From positions 1 to 64,000 of the forward strand of contig JAPKHC010000009.1 in NCBI GenBank assembly GCA_026647215.1: 64,000 nucleotides of DNA. Direction: 5' to 3'. The translations under genes were made by a program, and so were the position numbers. Positions 16,037 through 25,095 of the stretch are shown here, one piece after another (the first letter of the stretch is position 1; the number at the start of each line of letters is the position of its first letter). The DNA is from F1-120-MAGs118 sp013360535 (GTDB lineage: Bacteria; Planctomycetota; UBA1135; GCA-002686595). The notes below the pieces were generated by a model. That model saw only the letters and a program-made list of their open reading frames with translations, ran no database searches and had not been told where the DNA came from.

Positions 16037-16396
16037 GACATGAACTCCTTCCTCCAGGTCTTCCTGAAGGCGTGTCCGCCGCAACCTGCGACGGCCTCTC
16101 CCGGACTTCGTTCGCGCCCGGTGCCGACCTGGCCCCGCCGCGCGGCGCTCCCGCCGGGGCGAAAACGCGCGGAATAGAGTAAGGGCCGCCGCAGGCTCGA
16201 GCCAGCGCTTCGTCCCGGGGCAGACCGATGGGGAATCGGTGGAAGAAGAGGGTGGGGAGAAGACGCCCCGGTGGGCTGGTTCGTTGGCCTGTGGCGGCCT
16301 GCACAGGTTCTCGGACGCCTCGCCCGGGAGCCGTAGCGCAAAATCGAAAAGTCCCGGGCCGTCCCGAAGCTGGGCCGCGGGCCGCGGGTGGGCTCC
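16037..16396 (-). other. 360-base non-coding leader between murB and thrS
   Basis: No credible gene lies here. Small inverted repeats occur at 16224-16240 (ACCGAT/ATCGGT) and 16288-16307 (CCTGTG/CACAGG). Just after the murB stop there is a GC-rich stretch followed, on the minus strand, by ACTTTTCGATTTT (complement of about 16340-16352), which could terminate murB transcripts. The rest is the probable thrS promoter and leader. No T-box specifier arrangement was recognised. Confidence 0.35.
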
Positions 16397-17368
16397 CTAG
16401 CCCGGTTCCCCGCGCCAGACCTTGACCTCGTTCTCGAGCGTGACGCCGGTCTTCTCCGCGACCGTGGCGCGCACCTCCTCGATCAGCGCGAGCACGTCCG
16501 CCGCCGTCGCCGCCCCGCGGTTGATCACGAAGTTGCCGTGCAGCGGGCTCACGATCGCGTCGCCGCGCGTGCGCCCCTTCAGGCCGCACAGCTCGACCAG
16601 CTTGCCCGCCGAGCAGCCGTTCGACTTCGCCGGATCGGGATTCTTGAAGACGCAGCCCGCGGACCACTCGGTCACGGGCTGCACCGCGCGCTTCTCGATC
16701 AGGTACTGCTTCGCGCGCTCACGCACCTCGGCCGTCGTCGAGGGCTTCAGGCGCAGCACCGCGCCGAGCACGACTCGCTCCCCGAGTCCGCCATTGCGGT
16801 ATCGCGGCGCACACTCCGCGCGCGGCAGGTCGCGCATCGAACCATCGGGTTCGAGCACGCGCACGAGCTCGACCGAGTCCCACATCTCGCCATAGCGGCC
16901 GCCCGCGTTCATCGCGATGCCGCCGCCGAGCTGCCCGGGCACGCCCGCGAGGCACTCGAAGCCCGAGAGCCCCAGCGCGGTGGTTGTCTGCACGAGACTC
17001 TGCAACGTCACGCCGGCCCAGGCGATCAGGCGCGGATCTGCGGCCGGAGCTGCGGGCGCGATGCGCGCCTCGTCTTCGTTCGCGTCGAGGTCCGCGCCGC
17101 CGAGCGTCGGCCGGAAGCAGCGCTTGAGCCGGTCGGTCGCGATCACGACACCTTCGAGGAGCCCGTCCTCGATGATCAGGTTGCAGCCGCCGCCCAGGAT
17201 GCGCGGCGTGAAGCCGCGCTCGCGCGCCGCCGTCCACGCCAGCGCCAGCTCGGCGGGCGTGGCCGGCTCGAGCAGCCAGCGCACGCGTCCGCCGACGCGC
17301 ATGTACGTGCGACTGGCGAGCTCAGCCTCGTGCAGCGCCGCTACGGGCCAGCTCGTCGATGACAGCAT
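16397..17368 (-). CDS. murB: UDP-N-acetylenolpyruvoylglucosamine reductase
   Basis: A 323-residue FAD enzyme that reduces enolpyruvyl-UDP-GlcNAc to UDP-MurNAc with NADPH. The FAD-binding segments are YMRVGGRVRWLLEP, ILGGGCNLIIEDG and AGVPGQLGGGIAMNAGGRYG; ENEVKVW carries the catalytic Glu region. The proton-donor position reads SAGCVFKNP, with Cys where E. coli MurB has Ser229; Cys is known at this site in some MurB lineages. The ATG at 17368 gives a normal length. A GTG at 17413 with GGAG seven bases upstream is the alternative. Either start lies inside the 3' end of murC, so the two genes are translationally coupled. Confidence 0.9.
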   Translation of the reverse strand: MLSSTSWPVAALHEAELASRTYMRVGGRVRWLLEPATPAELALAWTAARERGFTPRILGGGCNLIIEDGLLEGVVIATDRLKRCFRPTLGGADLDANEDEARIAPAAPAADPRLIAWAGVTLQSLVQTTTALGLSGFECLAGVPGQLGGGIAMNAGGRYGEMWDSVELVRVLEPDGSMRDLPRAECAPRYRNGGLGERVVLGAVLRLKPSTTAEVRERAKQYLIEKRAVQPVTEWSAGCVFKNPDPAKSNGCSAGKLVELCGLKGRTRGDAIVSPLHGNFVINRGAATAADVLALIEEVRATVAEKTGVTLENEVKVWRGEPG

Positions 17369-18845
17369 CCTTGAAGTCCACGATGTCGCCTGCGCCGAGC
17401 ACGAGCACGGCACTGTCCTTCTCCATCCCCGCCGCCAGCGCGCGCGCGGCGTCCACGCCGACGCCGCCCTCGACCGCGCCGACTCCCGCCGCGCGCAGGC
17501 GCTCGACGAGCTCCGTCGCGCCGGCCGTCTGCTCGCCGTCGATATGCGCGCGTGCGCCGTACACTTCGGCGACGACGACGCGGTCGGCCATGCGCAGCGA
17601 ATCGGCGAATTCCGCGAGGAAACGCGCCGTGCGGCTGTGCTGGTGCGGCTGGAAGAGCACGTGCAGCCGGCGGCCGGGGAACACGCGCCGTGCGGTCTCG
17701 AGCGTCACCTTCACTTCGGTCGGATGGTGCGCGTAATCGTGGATCACCTGCAGCCCGCCGACGGTGCCCCAGCGCTCGAAGCGCCGCTGGCTGCCTTCGT
17801 ACAGCTGCAGCCCCTTCGCCGCATGGTAGGCCGCCGCGTTGGCGTCGATGCGCCACTCGCGCGCCGCGAGGCCGACGGCGAGGCCGAGCGCGCAGGCCGC
17901 GTTGTCGACGTTGAACTGGCCGGGAACGCCGAGCGTGACGTTCTCGATGCGGAAGTCCGGTCCGGTGAGGTCGAACGTGAAGTAGCCGTTGCGCTCGTGG
18001 CGCAGGCGCACGCGCAGGTCGCGGCGCAGGCGCCACACGGGGCAGCGCGCGGCCTGCTCGACCGAACGCGGCACCTGCTCGCCGACGACCAGCAAGCCCG
18101 CGAGCGGCGCGCGGTCGACGAAGCGGCAGAAGGCGCTCTTGATGGCCTCGATGTCGCCGAAGTAGTCGAGGTGATCGGCCTCGACGTTGGTGACGATCGC
18201 GCCGTGGGGCGAGAGGTTGAGGAACGAGCGGTCGTACTCGCAGGCCTCGACCGCGAACCAGCCGTTCTCGTCGCCGACGACGGCGTTGGTGCCGAGCTTG
18301 CGGCACACGCCGCCGACGATCGCGCCCGGCCACGGCAGGATTCCCGCCGGTTCCGACGCGGCGAGCCCACGCAGCGCGTGGTGCAGCATCCAGCTCGTCG
18401 TCGTCTTGCCATGCGTGCCGGCGACGGCGAGCGTGCGCCCGAACGGCGTCACGCGGCCGAGCGCCTCGCTGTACTTGAGCACGGGAATCCCGCGTTCGGT
18501 CGCTTCGCGCACGGCGGGAGCGTCGAGTCCGATCGCCGCGCTGCGCACGACGAGCTCGACGCCCTCGGGCAGGCGCGCGCTCTCCATCGGCGACACGTCG
18601 ACGCGCACTCCGAGCGAGCGCAGCAGCCGGACGTGCTCGCTGTCGGAGCGATCGTGGCCCGTGAGCTCGTGGCCGTGGGCCGCGAGCACGCGCGCCGCGC
18701 CCGACATGCCCGCGCCACCGGCGCCGAGCATGTGGATGCGCCGCGGCAGGCGCGAGAGCAGCGTGCGTGGCCGCACGTTTCCGCCAGCCTTCGAGGAGGG
18801 TTGTTCCGGGCGACCGACGGCCTGATCCATGTGCTTTTCGAGCAT
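17322..18845 (-). CDS. murC: UDP-N-acetylmuramate--L-alanine ligase
   Basis: A 507-residue Mur ligase that adds L-alanine to UDP-MurNAc using ATP. The N-terminal Rossmann-like domain begins RRIHMLGAGGAGMSG, as is typical of MurC. The ATP loop is VAGTHGKTTTSWML, and the central domain contains VTNVEADHLDYF. The C-terminal domain has HDYAHHPTEV and FQPHQHSRT, which are MurC-specific. The first 35 residues form a polar extension. The ATG at 18845 is used; a second ATG at 18830 is possible. It lies 36 bases after murG and overlaps murB. Confidence 0.95.
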   Translation of the reverse strand: MLEKHMDQAVGRPEQPSSKAGGNVRPRTLLSRLPRRIHMLGAGGAGMSGAARVLAAHGHELTGHDRSDSEHVRLLRSLGVRVDVSPMESARLPEGVELVVRSAAIGLDAPAVREATERGIPVLKYSEALGRVTPFGRTLAVAGTHGKTTTSWMLHHALRGLAASEPAGILPWPGAIVGGVCRKLGTNAVVGDENGWFAVEACEYDRSFLNLSPHGAIVTNVEADHLDYFGDIEAIKSAFCRFVDRAPLAGLLVVGEQVPRSVEQAARCPVWRLRRDLRVRLRHERNGYFTFDLTGPDFRIENVTLGVPGQFNVDNAACALGLAVGLAAREWRIDANAAAYHAAKGLQLYEGSQRRFERWGTVGGLQVIHDYAHHPTEVKVTLETARRVFPGRRLHVLFQPHQHSRTARFLAEFADSLRMADRVVVAEVYGARAHIDGEQTAGATELVERLRAAGVGAVEGGVGVDAARALAAGMEKDSAVLVLGAGDIVDFKDAVIDELARSGAARG

Positions 18846-18881
18846 CGAAGCGTCTCTATATCCTCAAACGCGAGTTCGGAC

Positions 18882-20114
18882 TCAAGCCCGCGCGGCGCTT
18901 TCGGCCGGCGTCGGCCGGGCGATCCGCGTCACGTCGTCCCAGATGCGTGTTGCCGCGTCGAGCGGCATCGCGCTGGCCAGTTCGGCCGAGCGTCGCGCGA
19001 GCTCGCGCGTGCCGCTCTTGAGCGTCAGCTGCACGAGCTCGCGCGCGAAGCTCGCGCCGAGGCGCGACTCGTCGACGAGCTCGACTCCTCCGCCCAGTTC
19101 GCGCGCGTTGCGCTCCTGATGGCGGTCGGCGTGGTGCGGGTACGGCACGACCCAAGCCGGCTTGCGCAGCGCCGCGACTTCCGCGAGCGTCGACGCGCCT
19201 CCGCGGCACAGCACCAGCGTCGCGCCCGCGAGTGCGGTGTGCACGTCGTGCACGAACTCGACCTTGCGGTAGCCGTCGCGCTCCTTCGCACCTTGCTCGA
19301 GCTTCCCCGGGCCGGTCTGGTGCAACACCTGCACCGCCTGCCGCGAGAACTCGCCCGCATGCTGCGCGAGGAACGTGTTGAGCGCGCCCGCGCCCTGGCT
19401 TCCGCCGAGCACCACGAGCAGCGGCCGCTCCGGATGGAACCCCAGCGCCTGCCGCGCACGCGCCGCCGCTTCCTCGCTCACTCCGCCCGCCGCGAAGCTG
19501 GGCGCGAGCGGCGGTCCGGTGAGCACGTCTCGTCCGCCGGAGCGCGCCGGCAGCGTCCCGCGCCAGGCATGGAACACGCGCGCCGCGAAGGGCGCGAGCC
19601 AGCGCGTCGCCTTGCCGCGCGTCGCGTTGATCTCGAGCAGCGCCACGGGAATGCCGAGCGTGCGTGCCGCGAGCACCGCGGGCAGGCACGTGAAGCCGCC
19701 GAGGCCGACGAGCACCTGGCTGCGGTGCGCCCGCAGCGCCGCGCGTGCGGCGCGCACGGCGGGCAGCGTGCGGAACGCGAGCCCACCGAGTCCGGGCGCG
19801 CCTCCGCCGTCGGGCTCGAGCCGCAGCGGCACGCGCTCGAGCGACGCGGGCTCGAGCTCCTCGCCGAGCCCCGCGAAAGCCTTGTCCTCGACGGGACGTC
19901 CCGTGCAGAACCACAGGACGTCGTCGACCGCGCGACCGCCGTGGGCGAGCAGATGGCGCCCGGGAACGATGTGCCCGCCGGTGCCACCTCCAGCGAAAGC
20001 GATGCGCAGCCCGCCGCGCACCGTCCCTTCCGCCTGAGGTGGTTCCTTCGTGCGACGCCGTTCCACGACGCCTGTCTCGTCGGTGACCCGAACGCTCTCG
20101 ACCCACGTACCCAT
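18882..20114 (-). CDS. murG: UDP-GlcNAc:lipid I N-acetylglucosaminyltransferase
   Basis: A 410-residue GT-B glycosyltransferase that converts lipid I to lipid II on the inner face of the membrane. The two glycine-rich loops are present: FAGGGTGGHIVPG near the N-terminus and VLGGSQGAGALN in the middle. The donor-site segment is CRGGASTLAEVAALRKPAWV, containing the family's Glu. An N-terminal extension of about 35 residues precedes the fold when the ATG at 20114 is used. Its stop lies 36 bases before murC, and its start lies 26 bases after the small membrane protein gene. Confidence 0.93.
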   Translation of the reverse strand: MGTWVESVRVTDETGVVERRRTKEPPQAEGTVRGGLRIAFAGGGTGGHIVPGRHLLAHGGRAVDDVLWFCTGRPVEDKAFAGLGEELEPASLERVPLRLEPDGGGAPGLGGLAFRTLPAVRAARAALRAHRSQVLVGLGGFTCLPAVLAARTLGIPVALLEINATRGKATRWLAPFAARVFHAWRGTLPARSGGRDVLTGPPLAPSFAAGGVSEEAAARARQALGFHPERPLLVVLGGSQGAGALNTFLAQHAGEFSRQAVQVLHQTGPGKLEQGAKERDGYRKVEFVHDVHTALAGATLVLCRGGASTLAEVAALRKPAWVVPYPHHADRHQERNARELGGGVELVDESRLGASFARELVQLTLKSGTRELARRSAELASAMPLDAATRIWDDVTRIARPTPAESAARA

Positions 20115-20140
20115 CGCGCGGCCTCTTCCGTCGTCTCGTG

Positions 20141-20374
20141 CTACAGGCCGGGCACCTGGCCCGGCTTCCACTCGTGCTCCGACGCCTCGCGGCCGGCGAC
20201 CGACATCGACTCGACGTCGGTCGCAGGCGGCACGAGTCGCATCTCGGTCGTGGCTTCGACCTGACGGTACGGCCCCGACCAGCCCTCGACGAGCAGCCTT
20301 CCGGTGCTCCTCAGGTGCAACCCCACCACGAACATGCAGCCCGTGAGGAAGGCGATCGTGGCGCGCTCGCTCAC
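20141..20374 (-). CDS. Small single-pass membrane protein of unknown function
   Basis: A 77-residue protein. It has one hydrophobic segment (TIAFLTGCMFVVGLHL, residues about 7-22) and then a polar, probably extracytoplasmic tail rich in Glu, Val and Pro. The GTG at 20374 overlaps the stop of the LysM gene (GTGA), so it should be translated together with that protein. It lies between ftsW/LysM and murG in the peptidoglycan operon, which suggests an envelope role. I recognise no family. Size and topology recall FtsB/FtsL-type divisome components, but no coiled coil is obvious. Confidence 0.6.
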   Translation of the reverse strand: MSERATIAFLTGCMFVVGLHLRSTGRLLVEGWSGPYRQVEATTEMRLVPPATDVESMSVAGREASEHEWKPGQVPGL

Positions 20375-21264
20375 TGGACGGCCGACTTTCCGGACGTGCG
20401 CGGGCCCCAGCCGATCGTCTCGCCGCTCTTCTGCGCCGACGCGACCGTCGTGCCGGGGAGCTGGATCGACGCGCCGACCTTGAGGCGGTTGGGATCGAGA
20501 CCGGGGTTCATGTCGCGGATCTCGGTCCAGCGGCCGGCTTCACCGAGCTCGCGCGCGGCGATGCGGCTGAGCGAGTCGCCGTTGCGGACGACGTACGTGC
20601 GGCCAGCGCTCGTGCGCGCCGGCTGGCTGGGCTTGCGCTCGTCCGACTTCGCGACCTTGCCGCTCGAGGCGGGCAGGTTGATCGTCATGCCGACGCGCAG
20701 CTTCTCCGGCGCGAGGTTGTCGTTGGCCTTCTGGATCTCGGTCCAACGCGCGGCCGAGCCGAGCTCGCGCGACGCGATGCCGCCGAGCGTGTCGCCCTGC
20801 TTGACCGTGTACGTGCGCGCACCGGCGACGACCGGCGGAGTGCGACGCTCGGGAACCGCGTTGCCGCCGAGCGGACGCTCGACCGGAGGCGTGAGGATCG
20901 CGGGCGCACCACCGACCGCGGGAACGAAGCCGTTCGTGGTCGCGTCGTTGACGAGGGGCGTGGTGGACGGCGTGGTCACCTGACCCGCGAGCGGGTCGAG
21001 GCGCGGATCGACCGCACCGGTGCCGTCGAGGCCCGGGGTCGGAATCGGGTTGAGCGCGCCGCCCGAGCCGGGCGTCGGCAGCTGGCCGAAGGGATCGTTC
21101 GGCGGCGTGTACTTGGGCGTCTCGGTCTTGGGCGCCGAGGCCTCGGCGTCCTTCTTCTCCCAGAACTTCCAGCTCGAACCGCCCTCGCCCCACAGCGAGA
21201 CGGCGAGGATGGTGACGAGCAACACGACGAGGGCGATCACGCCATAACGTTCGATCTTCTGCAT
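20371..21264 (-). CDS. Membrane-anchored protein with two LysM domains
   Basis: A 297-residue protein with an N-terminal transmembrane anchor (YGVIALVVLLVTILAVSLW). A Pro/Thr/Gly-rich linker of about 120 residues follows. There are then two LysM peptidoglycan-binding domains, starting RTYTVKQGDTLGGIASRELG (about residue 150) and RTYVVRNGDSLSRIAARELG (about 223). No hydrolase domain is attached, so it probably tethers or senses peptidoglycan rather than cutting it. AAGGAG lies about ten bases before the ATG at 21264. It is inserted between ftsW and murG, a place usually filled by murD, murG or murC in dcw clusters. Coupling to the 77-residue protein suggests they act together. Confidence 0.88.
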   Translation of the reverse strand: MQKIERYGVIALVVLLVTILAVSLWGEGGSSWKFWEKKDAEASAPKTETPKYTPPNDPFGQLPTPGSGGALNPIPTPGLDGTGAVDPRLDPLAGQVTTPSTTPLVNDATTNGFVPAVGGAPAILTPPVERPLGGNAVPERRTPPVVAGARTYTVKQGDTLGGIASRELGSAARWTEIQKANDNLAPEKLRVGMTINLPASSGKVAKSDERKPSQPARTSAGRTYVVRNGDSLSRIAARELGEAGRWTEIRDMNPGLDPNRLKVGASIQLPGTTVASAQKSGETIGWGPRTSGKSAVQ

Positions 21265-21313
21265 GACTTACGGGCTCCTTGGGGGTCCTTCTTCCGATTG
21301 AGGGTGAGGCTCG

Positions 21314-22531
21314 TCACGAACCCGTGACGACCTGTTCGCGTTGCGCTGACCAGCGTCGCGCCGCTCCGAGCGCGAGTCCCATGCCGAGGGACGAGACGAT
21401 CAGCGAGGTGCCGCCGTGCGAGAGGAACGGCAGCGTCATGCCCTTGGGCGGGGCGAGTCCGGCGACGATCTGGATGTGCAGCATTCCCTGCAGGCAGGTC
21501 GACATCAGCAGGCCGAACGTCGCGAGTGCGTCGAAGCGATCCTTGATCGCGAGCACGAGCCGCAGGCCGTTCCACACCAGTCCGCCGAACAGGCCGATGA
21601 CGACGAGCATGCCGAACAGGCCGAACTCCTCGCCGATCTGCGCGAAGACGAAGTCCGACTCGAGGTACGGCACGCCGTGGTTGCGCAGCGGTCCCTGCGC
21701 GAAGCCCAGTCCGAACACGTCGCCGCTCGCGATCGCGTTGGCGGCGTCGGTGACCTGCTGGTTCCGTTCGACGGAGAGGAACATCATGATCCGCCGGCGG
21801 ATGTAGGGAATCGCGGTGAACGCGAGCAGGAACGAGCCCGCGCCAGCGACCGTGAGCGGCACGAAGACGTGCGTGCTCGAGGCGCCGCCGATCCAGACCG
21901 TCGCGAAGACGCACAGGAGCAGCAGCGTCGCGCCGCCGAGGTCGGTCTCGATGCCGACGAGCCCGAAGAAGAACAGGCCCATGGCGACGACCGGCAGCAT
22001 GCCGCGCTTGAGGTCGAGCAGCGCAGGTCCCAGCCGCACGCAGCGGTCGGCGACCCACATCACGATCACGATGCGCGCCAGCTCCGAGGGCTGGAACTTG
22101 ACGATGCCGAAGTCGAGCCAGCGGTTGGAGCCGTTGCGCTCGAAGCCCAGCGGCGGCACGAACACGAGCACGAGCAGCACCGCCATCGCGACCGTGAGCG
22201 CGGGCAGGAAGCGGCGCACGCCGCTCGGACCGACACGGGCCGCGAGCAGGAGCGCCACCAGCGCGGCGCAGCGGAACAGGAGCTGCTCGCGCAGCTCCGA
22301 GCGGAACACCTCGGCCGGCAGCGTCGTCGCCGCGTGGCTCGCCTGCATCAGGAGGCCGAGCAGCATGAGCGCCAGCGTGCAGCACAGCACCGCGATCGCC
22401 GGCCCCACGGGGTCGTGACGGCGCGCCTCCTGCGTGATGTCGCGGATGCGCTCGAAGATCGTGGTCTGGTGCTCGCGGACGAGACCCACACCAGATGTTG
22501 TGGCGACGAGCTGGGAACGGTTGCGGCCCAT
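21314..22531 (-). CDS. ftsW: FtsW/RodA-type SEDS peptidoglycan glycosyltransferase
   Basis: A 405-residue polytopic membrane protein with about ten hydrophobic segments. SEDS signatures are NRWLDFGIVKFQPSE, the conserved acidic IETDLGGATLL, the IPYIRRRIMMFL loop and the C-terminal PFLSHGGTSLI. SEDS proteins polymerise lipid II with a class B PBP. The likely partner is the transpeptidase at 26624-29107. It begins three bases after mraY. FtsW rather than RodA is preferred from its place in the dcw cluster; without ftsZ in the cluster, its role in septal or side-wall growth is open. Confidence 0.9.
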   Translation of the reverse strand: MGRNRSQLVATTSGVGLVREHQTTIFERIRDITQEARRHDPVGPAIAVLCCTLALMLLGLLMQASHAATTLPAEVFRSELREQLLFRCAALVALLLAARVGPSGVRRFLPALTVAMAVLLVLVFVPPLGFERNGSNRWLDFGIVKFQPSELARIVIVMWVADRCVRLGPALLDLKRGMLPVVAMGLFFFGLVGIETDLGGATLLLLCVFATVWIGGASSTHVFVPLTVAGAGSFLLAFTAIPYIRRRIMMFLSVERNQQVTDAANAIASGDVFGLGFAQGPLRNHGVPYLESDFVFAQIGEEFGLFGMLVVIGLFGGLVWNGLRLVLAIKDRFDALATFGLLMSTCLQGMLHIQIVAGLAPPKGMTLPFLSHGGTSLIVSSLGMGLALGAARRWSAQREQVVTGS

Positions 22532-22534
22532 GGT

Positions 22535-23707
22535 TCAGCGCACCTTCAGCAGGGCCAGGCTCGCCATCGCGCACGCGGCGCAGACGATCCAGAAGCGGGT
22601 GGTGATCGTGACCTCGTGCCAACGCTTGGCCTTGTGGGCCTCCTTGATGTCCGCGGGCAGCTCGAGGATCGCGCCGTAGAGCTGCAGTCCGTGGTGCAGC
22701 GGCGCGACGGAGAACACGCGTCGTCCCTTCGTGCGTTGGAAGTAGATGCGCTGGATCCAGCTCGACATCAGCTCCGCGACGAACACGAACGCGATCAGCG
22801 GCAGCACGAGCTCCTGCTTGGAGACGACCGCCATCCACGCGAGCAGGCCGCCGAGCGGCAGCGAGCCCGAGTCCCCCATGAAGACCTTGGCCGGGAACGC
22901 GTTGTACCAGAGGAAGCCCATGCAGGCGCCGCTGAGCGCTCCGCCGACGACGGCCATCTCGCTCGCGGCGCGCACGTGCGGGATGCCGAGGTACGCGGTC
23001 CAGTCGTGGCGACCGGTGACGTAGCAGAACACCATCAGCGCGATGCCGCAGATCAGCGTGCAGCCCGCGGCGAGACCGTCGAGTCCGTCGGTGATGTTCA
23101 CCGCGTTCGCGGTGCCGACGACGACGAGCCACTCAAAGCCGAGGAACAACACGACGCCAAGTGCACCGAGCGCGGCGAGATCGATCGCCGAGTTCTTCAG
23201 GAAAGGGGGATAAAATGTGAGCAACGTCGGCTGGCCGCGGAAGTTCGCGTAGAACGCGAGCGCGCCGAGCACGCCGATCGCGACCACCGACAGGCCGAGC
23301 ATCTTCGCACTCGCGCTCAGTCCCTTGCTCTTGAGCACGGTGAGCTTCTTGTAGTCGTCGACGAAGCCGACGGCCGCGAAGCCCGCGGTGAGCAGCACGC
23401 CGAGCACGACGTGCAGGTTGTCGAGCCGCGCCCACAGCAGCACGCTCGCGAGCAGCGCGCCGATCAGGAAGCTGCCGCCCATCGTCGGCGTGCTCTTCTT
23501 CCCCATCGCCTCGCCGAGCTTCGCGAGATCGGCGCTGTCGGTCTTGGTCACGTCCTCGCCGACCTTGTGCGCGCGCAGCCAGCGGATGACCGGCGCGCCC
23601 CACCACAACGCGAACACGAAGGCCGTCAGCGCGGCCGCCGCGACGCGGAAGCTGATGTAGCCGAACAGGCTGAGCCCGAACAGCTGGTCGAGGAGCGCGG
23701 GGAACAT
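22535..23707 (-). CDS. mraY: Phospho-N-acetylmuramoyl-pentapeptide transferase
   Basis: A 390-residue polytopic membrane enzyme that makes lipid I from UDP-MurNAc-pentapeptide and undecaprenyl phosphate. Signature motifs are KKSTPTMGG near the N-terminus, GFVDDYKKL (the DD magnesium pair), NAVNITDGLDGLAAG, FMGDSGSLPLGG and SVAPLHHGLQLYG. About ten transmembrane segments are visible. Length is slightly above the usual 360. The ATG at 23707 lies two bases after the murF stop. Confidence 0.95.
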   Translation of the reverse strand: MFPALLDQLFGLSLFGYISFRVAAAALTAFVFALWWGAPVIRWLRAHKVGEDVTKTDSADLAKLGEAMGKKSTPTMGGSFLIGALLASVLLWARLDNLHVVLGVLLTAGFAAVGFVDDYKKLTVLKSKGLSASAKMLGLSVVAIGVLGALAFYANFRGQPTLLTFYPPFLKNSAIDLAALGALGVVLFLGFEWLVVVGTANAVNITDGLDGLAAGCTLICGIALMVFCYVTGRHDWTAYLGIPHVRAASEMAVVGGALSGACMGFLWYNAFPAKVFMGDSGSLPLGGLLAWMAVVSKQELVLPLIAFVFVAELMSSWIQRIYFQRTKGRRVFSVAPLHHGLQLYGAILELPADIKEAHKAKRWHEVTITTRFWIVCAACAMASLALLKVR

Positions 23708-23709
23708 CG

Positions 23710-25095
23710 TCAGCGCGCTCCCTCGGGCTGGCGCGCCTTGAGCTGGTCGACGACGCGGTCGAGGCCGATGCGGCGGCTGGCCTTGAAGAGCACCGTGTCG
23801 CCCTGGCGCAGGAGCCCGTCGAGCTCCGCGAGCGCCGTCTCGGTCGACGGCCAGTGCAGCACGCGCGAGGCCGGCAGGCCGCCTTCGAGCGCGCCCGCCG
23901 CGGTGGCGCGGACGAGCTCGCCCACGAGCACGACGAGGTCGATCGAGCCCGCGGCGATCTCGCGTCCGACGCGGTGGTGCAGCTCCGGCCCCGTGGGCCC
24001 GAGCTCGAGCATGTCGCCGAGCACGAGCACGCGCCGCCCGCGGCCGTGCAGGCCCGACAGGAAGCGCACGGCGGCGCTCGCCGACTCGGGGTTGGCGTTG
24101 TACGTGTCGTCGAACACGACGAGCCCCTCGATCTCGTGGCGCTCCATGCGGCGGCTGCCGCCCTTGAGCTGCGAGATCGCCGGGAGGAGCTCCTCGAGCG
24201 AGAGGCCGATGCCATCGCAGGCCGCGATCGCGCACAGCAGGTTCGTGATGTTGTGCTGGCCGAGCAGCGGCGAGGAGACCTCGTGCCCGCGCAGGCGGAA
24301 GGTCGTACCGCCGGCGTGGAACAGGGGCTGCGTCGCGTTCCAGTCGCCGTCGCCCTCGAGGCTGACCGAGATCACGCGCGCGCGCGTCGAGGCGCGCAGC
24401 AGGTCGGCGTGACGGCTGTCGGCGTTGATCACCGCGAAGCCGTCCTGCGGCAGGCTCGCGAGCAGGGCCGACTTCTCGCGCGCCACGCCCTCGATCGAGC
24501 CCAGCCCCTCGAGGTGCGAGGCGCCGATCATCGTGACGATGCCGCCGGTGGGCCGCGCGATGCGCGACAGCGCCGCGATCTCGCCCGGCGCGTTCGTGCC
24601 GATCTCGAGCACGAGCGCCTGGGTCGTCGAGTCGGCGAGCAGGATCGTGTGCGGCACGCCGACGTCGTTGTTGAACGAGTTGGGGCTCGCGACCGTGCGC
24701 AGGCTCGTCGCGCACAGCTGCGCGAGGATGTTCTTCGTCGTGGTCTTGCCGCACGAACCCGTGATCCCGATCACCGGGATCGCGAGCCGCGAGCGCTGCC
24801 ACGCCGCCAGATCGGCGAGCGCGCGGCGGGGCTCCGCATGCACCACGAGCGGGACGTCACCCTGGGTCTGGGGCAGCGTGGTGCCCGGCGTCCCGCGCAG
24901 GAGCAGCGCACCGGCCCCCAGCCGGGTCGCCTGCTCCGCGAACAGGTTGCCGTCGAAGTTCGGGCCCGACAACGCCACGAAGAGCTGGTGCGGACGCAGC
25001 GCGCGCGTGTCGGTGCTCACCCCGTGCACCCAACGCTCCGCATCGCCGCGCACGAGCACCGCTCCCGTGCTGTCGAGAATGTCCCGAACCCGCAT
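23710..25095 (-). CDS. murF: UDP-N-acetylmuramoyl-tripeptide--D-alanyl-D-alanine ligase
   Basis: A 461-residue Mur ligase that adds D-Ala-D-Ala to the UDP-MurNAc tripeptide. The N-terminal domain contains VSTDTRALRPHQLFVAL. The ATP loop is GITGSCGKTTTKN, followed by SPNSFNNDVGVPHTIL and LEIGTNAPGEIA, which are MurF-specific. The C-terminal domain has FDDTYNANPESA. The start ATG shares one base with the murE stop (TGATG), indicating coupled translation. The last ten residues are basic. Confidence 0.95.
   Translation of the reverse strand: MRVRDILDSTGAVLVRGDAERWVHGVSTDTRALRPHQLFVALSGPNFDGNLFAEQATRLGAGALLLRGTPGTTLPQTQGDVPLVVHAEPRRALADLAAWQRSRLAIPVIGITGSCGKTTTKNILAQLCATSLRTVASPNSFNNDVGVPHTILLADSTTQALVLEIGTNAPGEIAALSRIARPTGGIVTMIGASHLEGLGSIEGVAREKSALLASLPQDGFAVINADSRHADLLRASTRARVISVSLEGDGDWNATQPLFHAGGTTFRLRGHEVSSPLLGQHNITNLLCAIAACDGIGLSLEELLPAISQLKGGSRRMERHEIEGLVVFDDTYNANPESASAAVRFLSGLHGRGRRVLVLGDMLELGPTGPELHHRVGREIAAGSIDLVVLVGELVRATAAGALEGGLPASRVLHWPSTETALAELDGLLRQGDTVLFKASRRIGLDRVVDQLKARQPEGAR

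Noticed and set aside
15669..16667. Upstream extension of thrS carrying a TGS domain
   Set aside because: The frame upstream is an Arg-rich shadow of murB with no TGS-like sequence and is not in the thrS frame beyond 16084.
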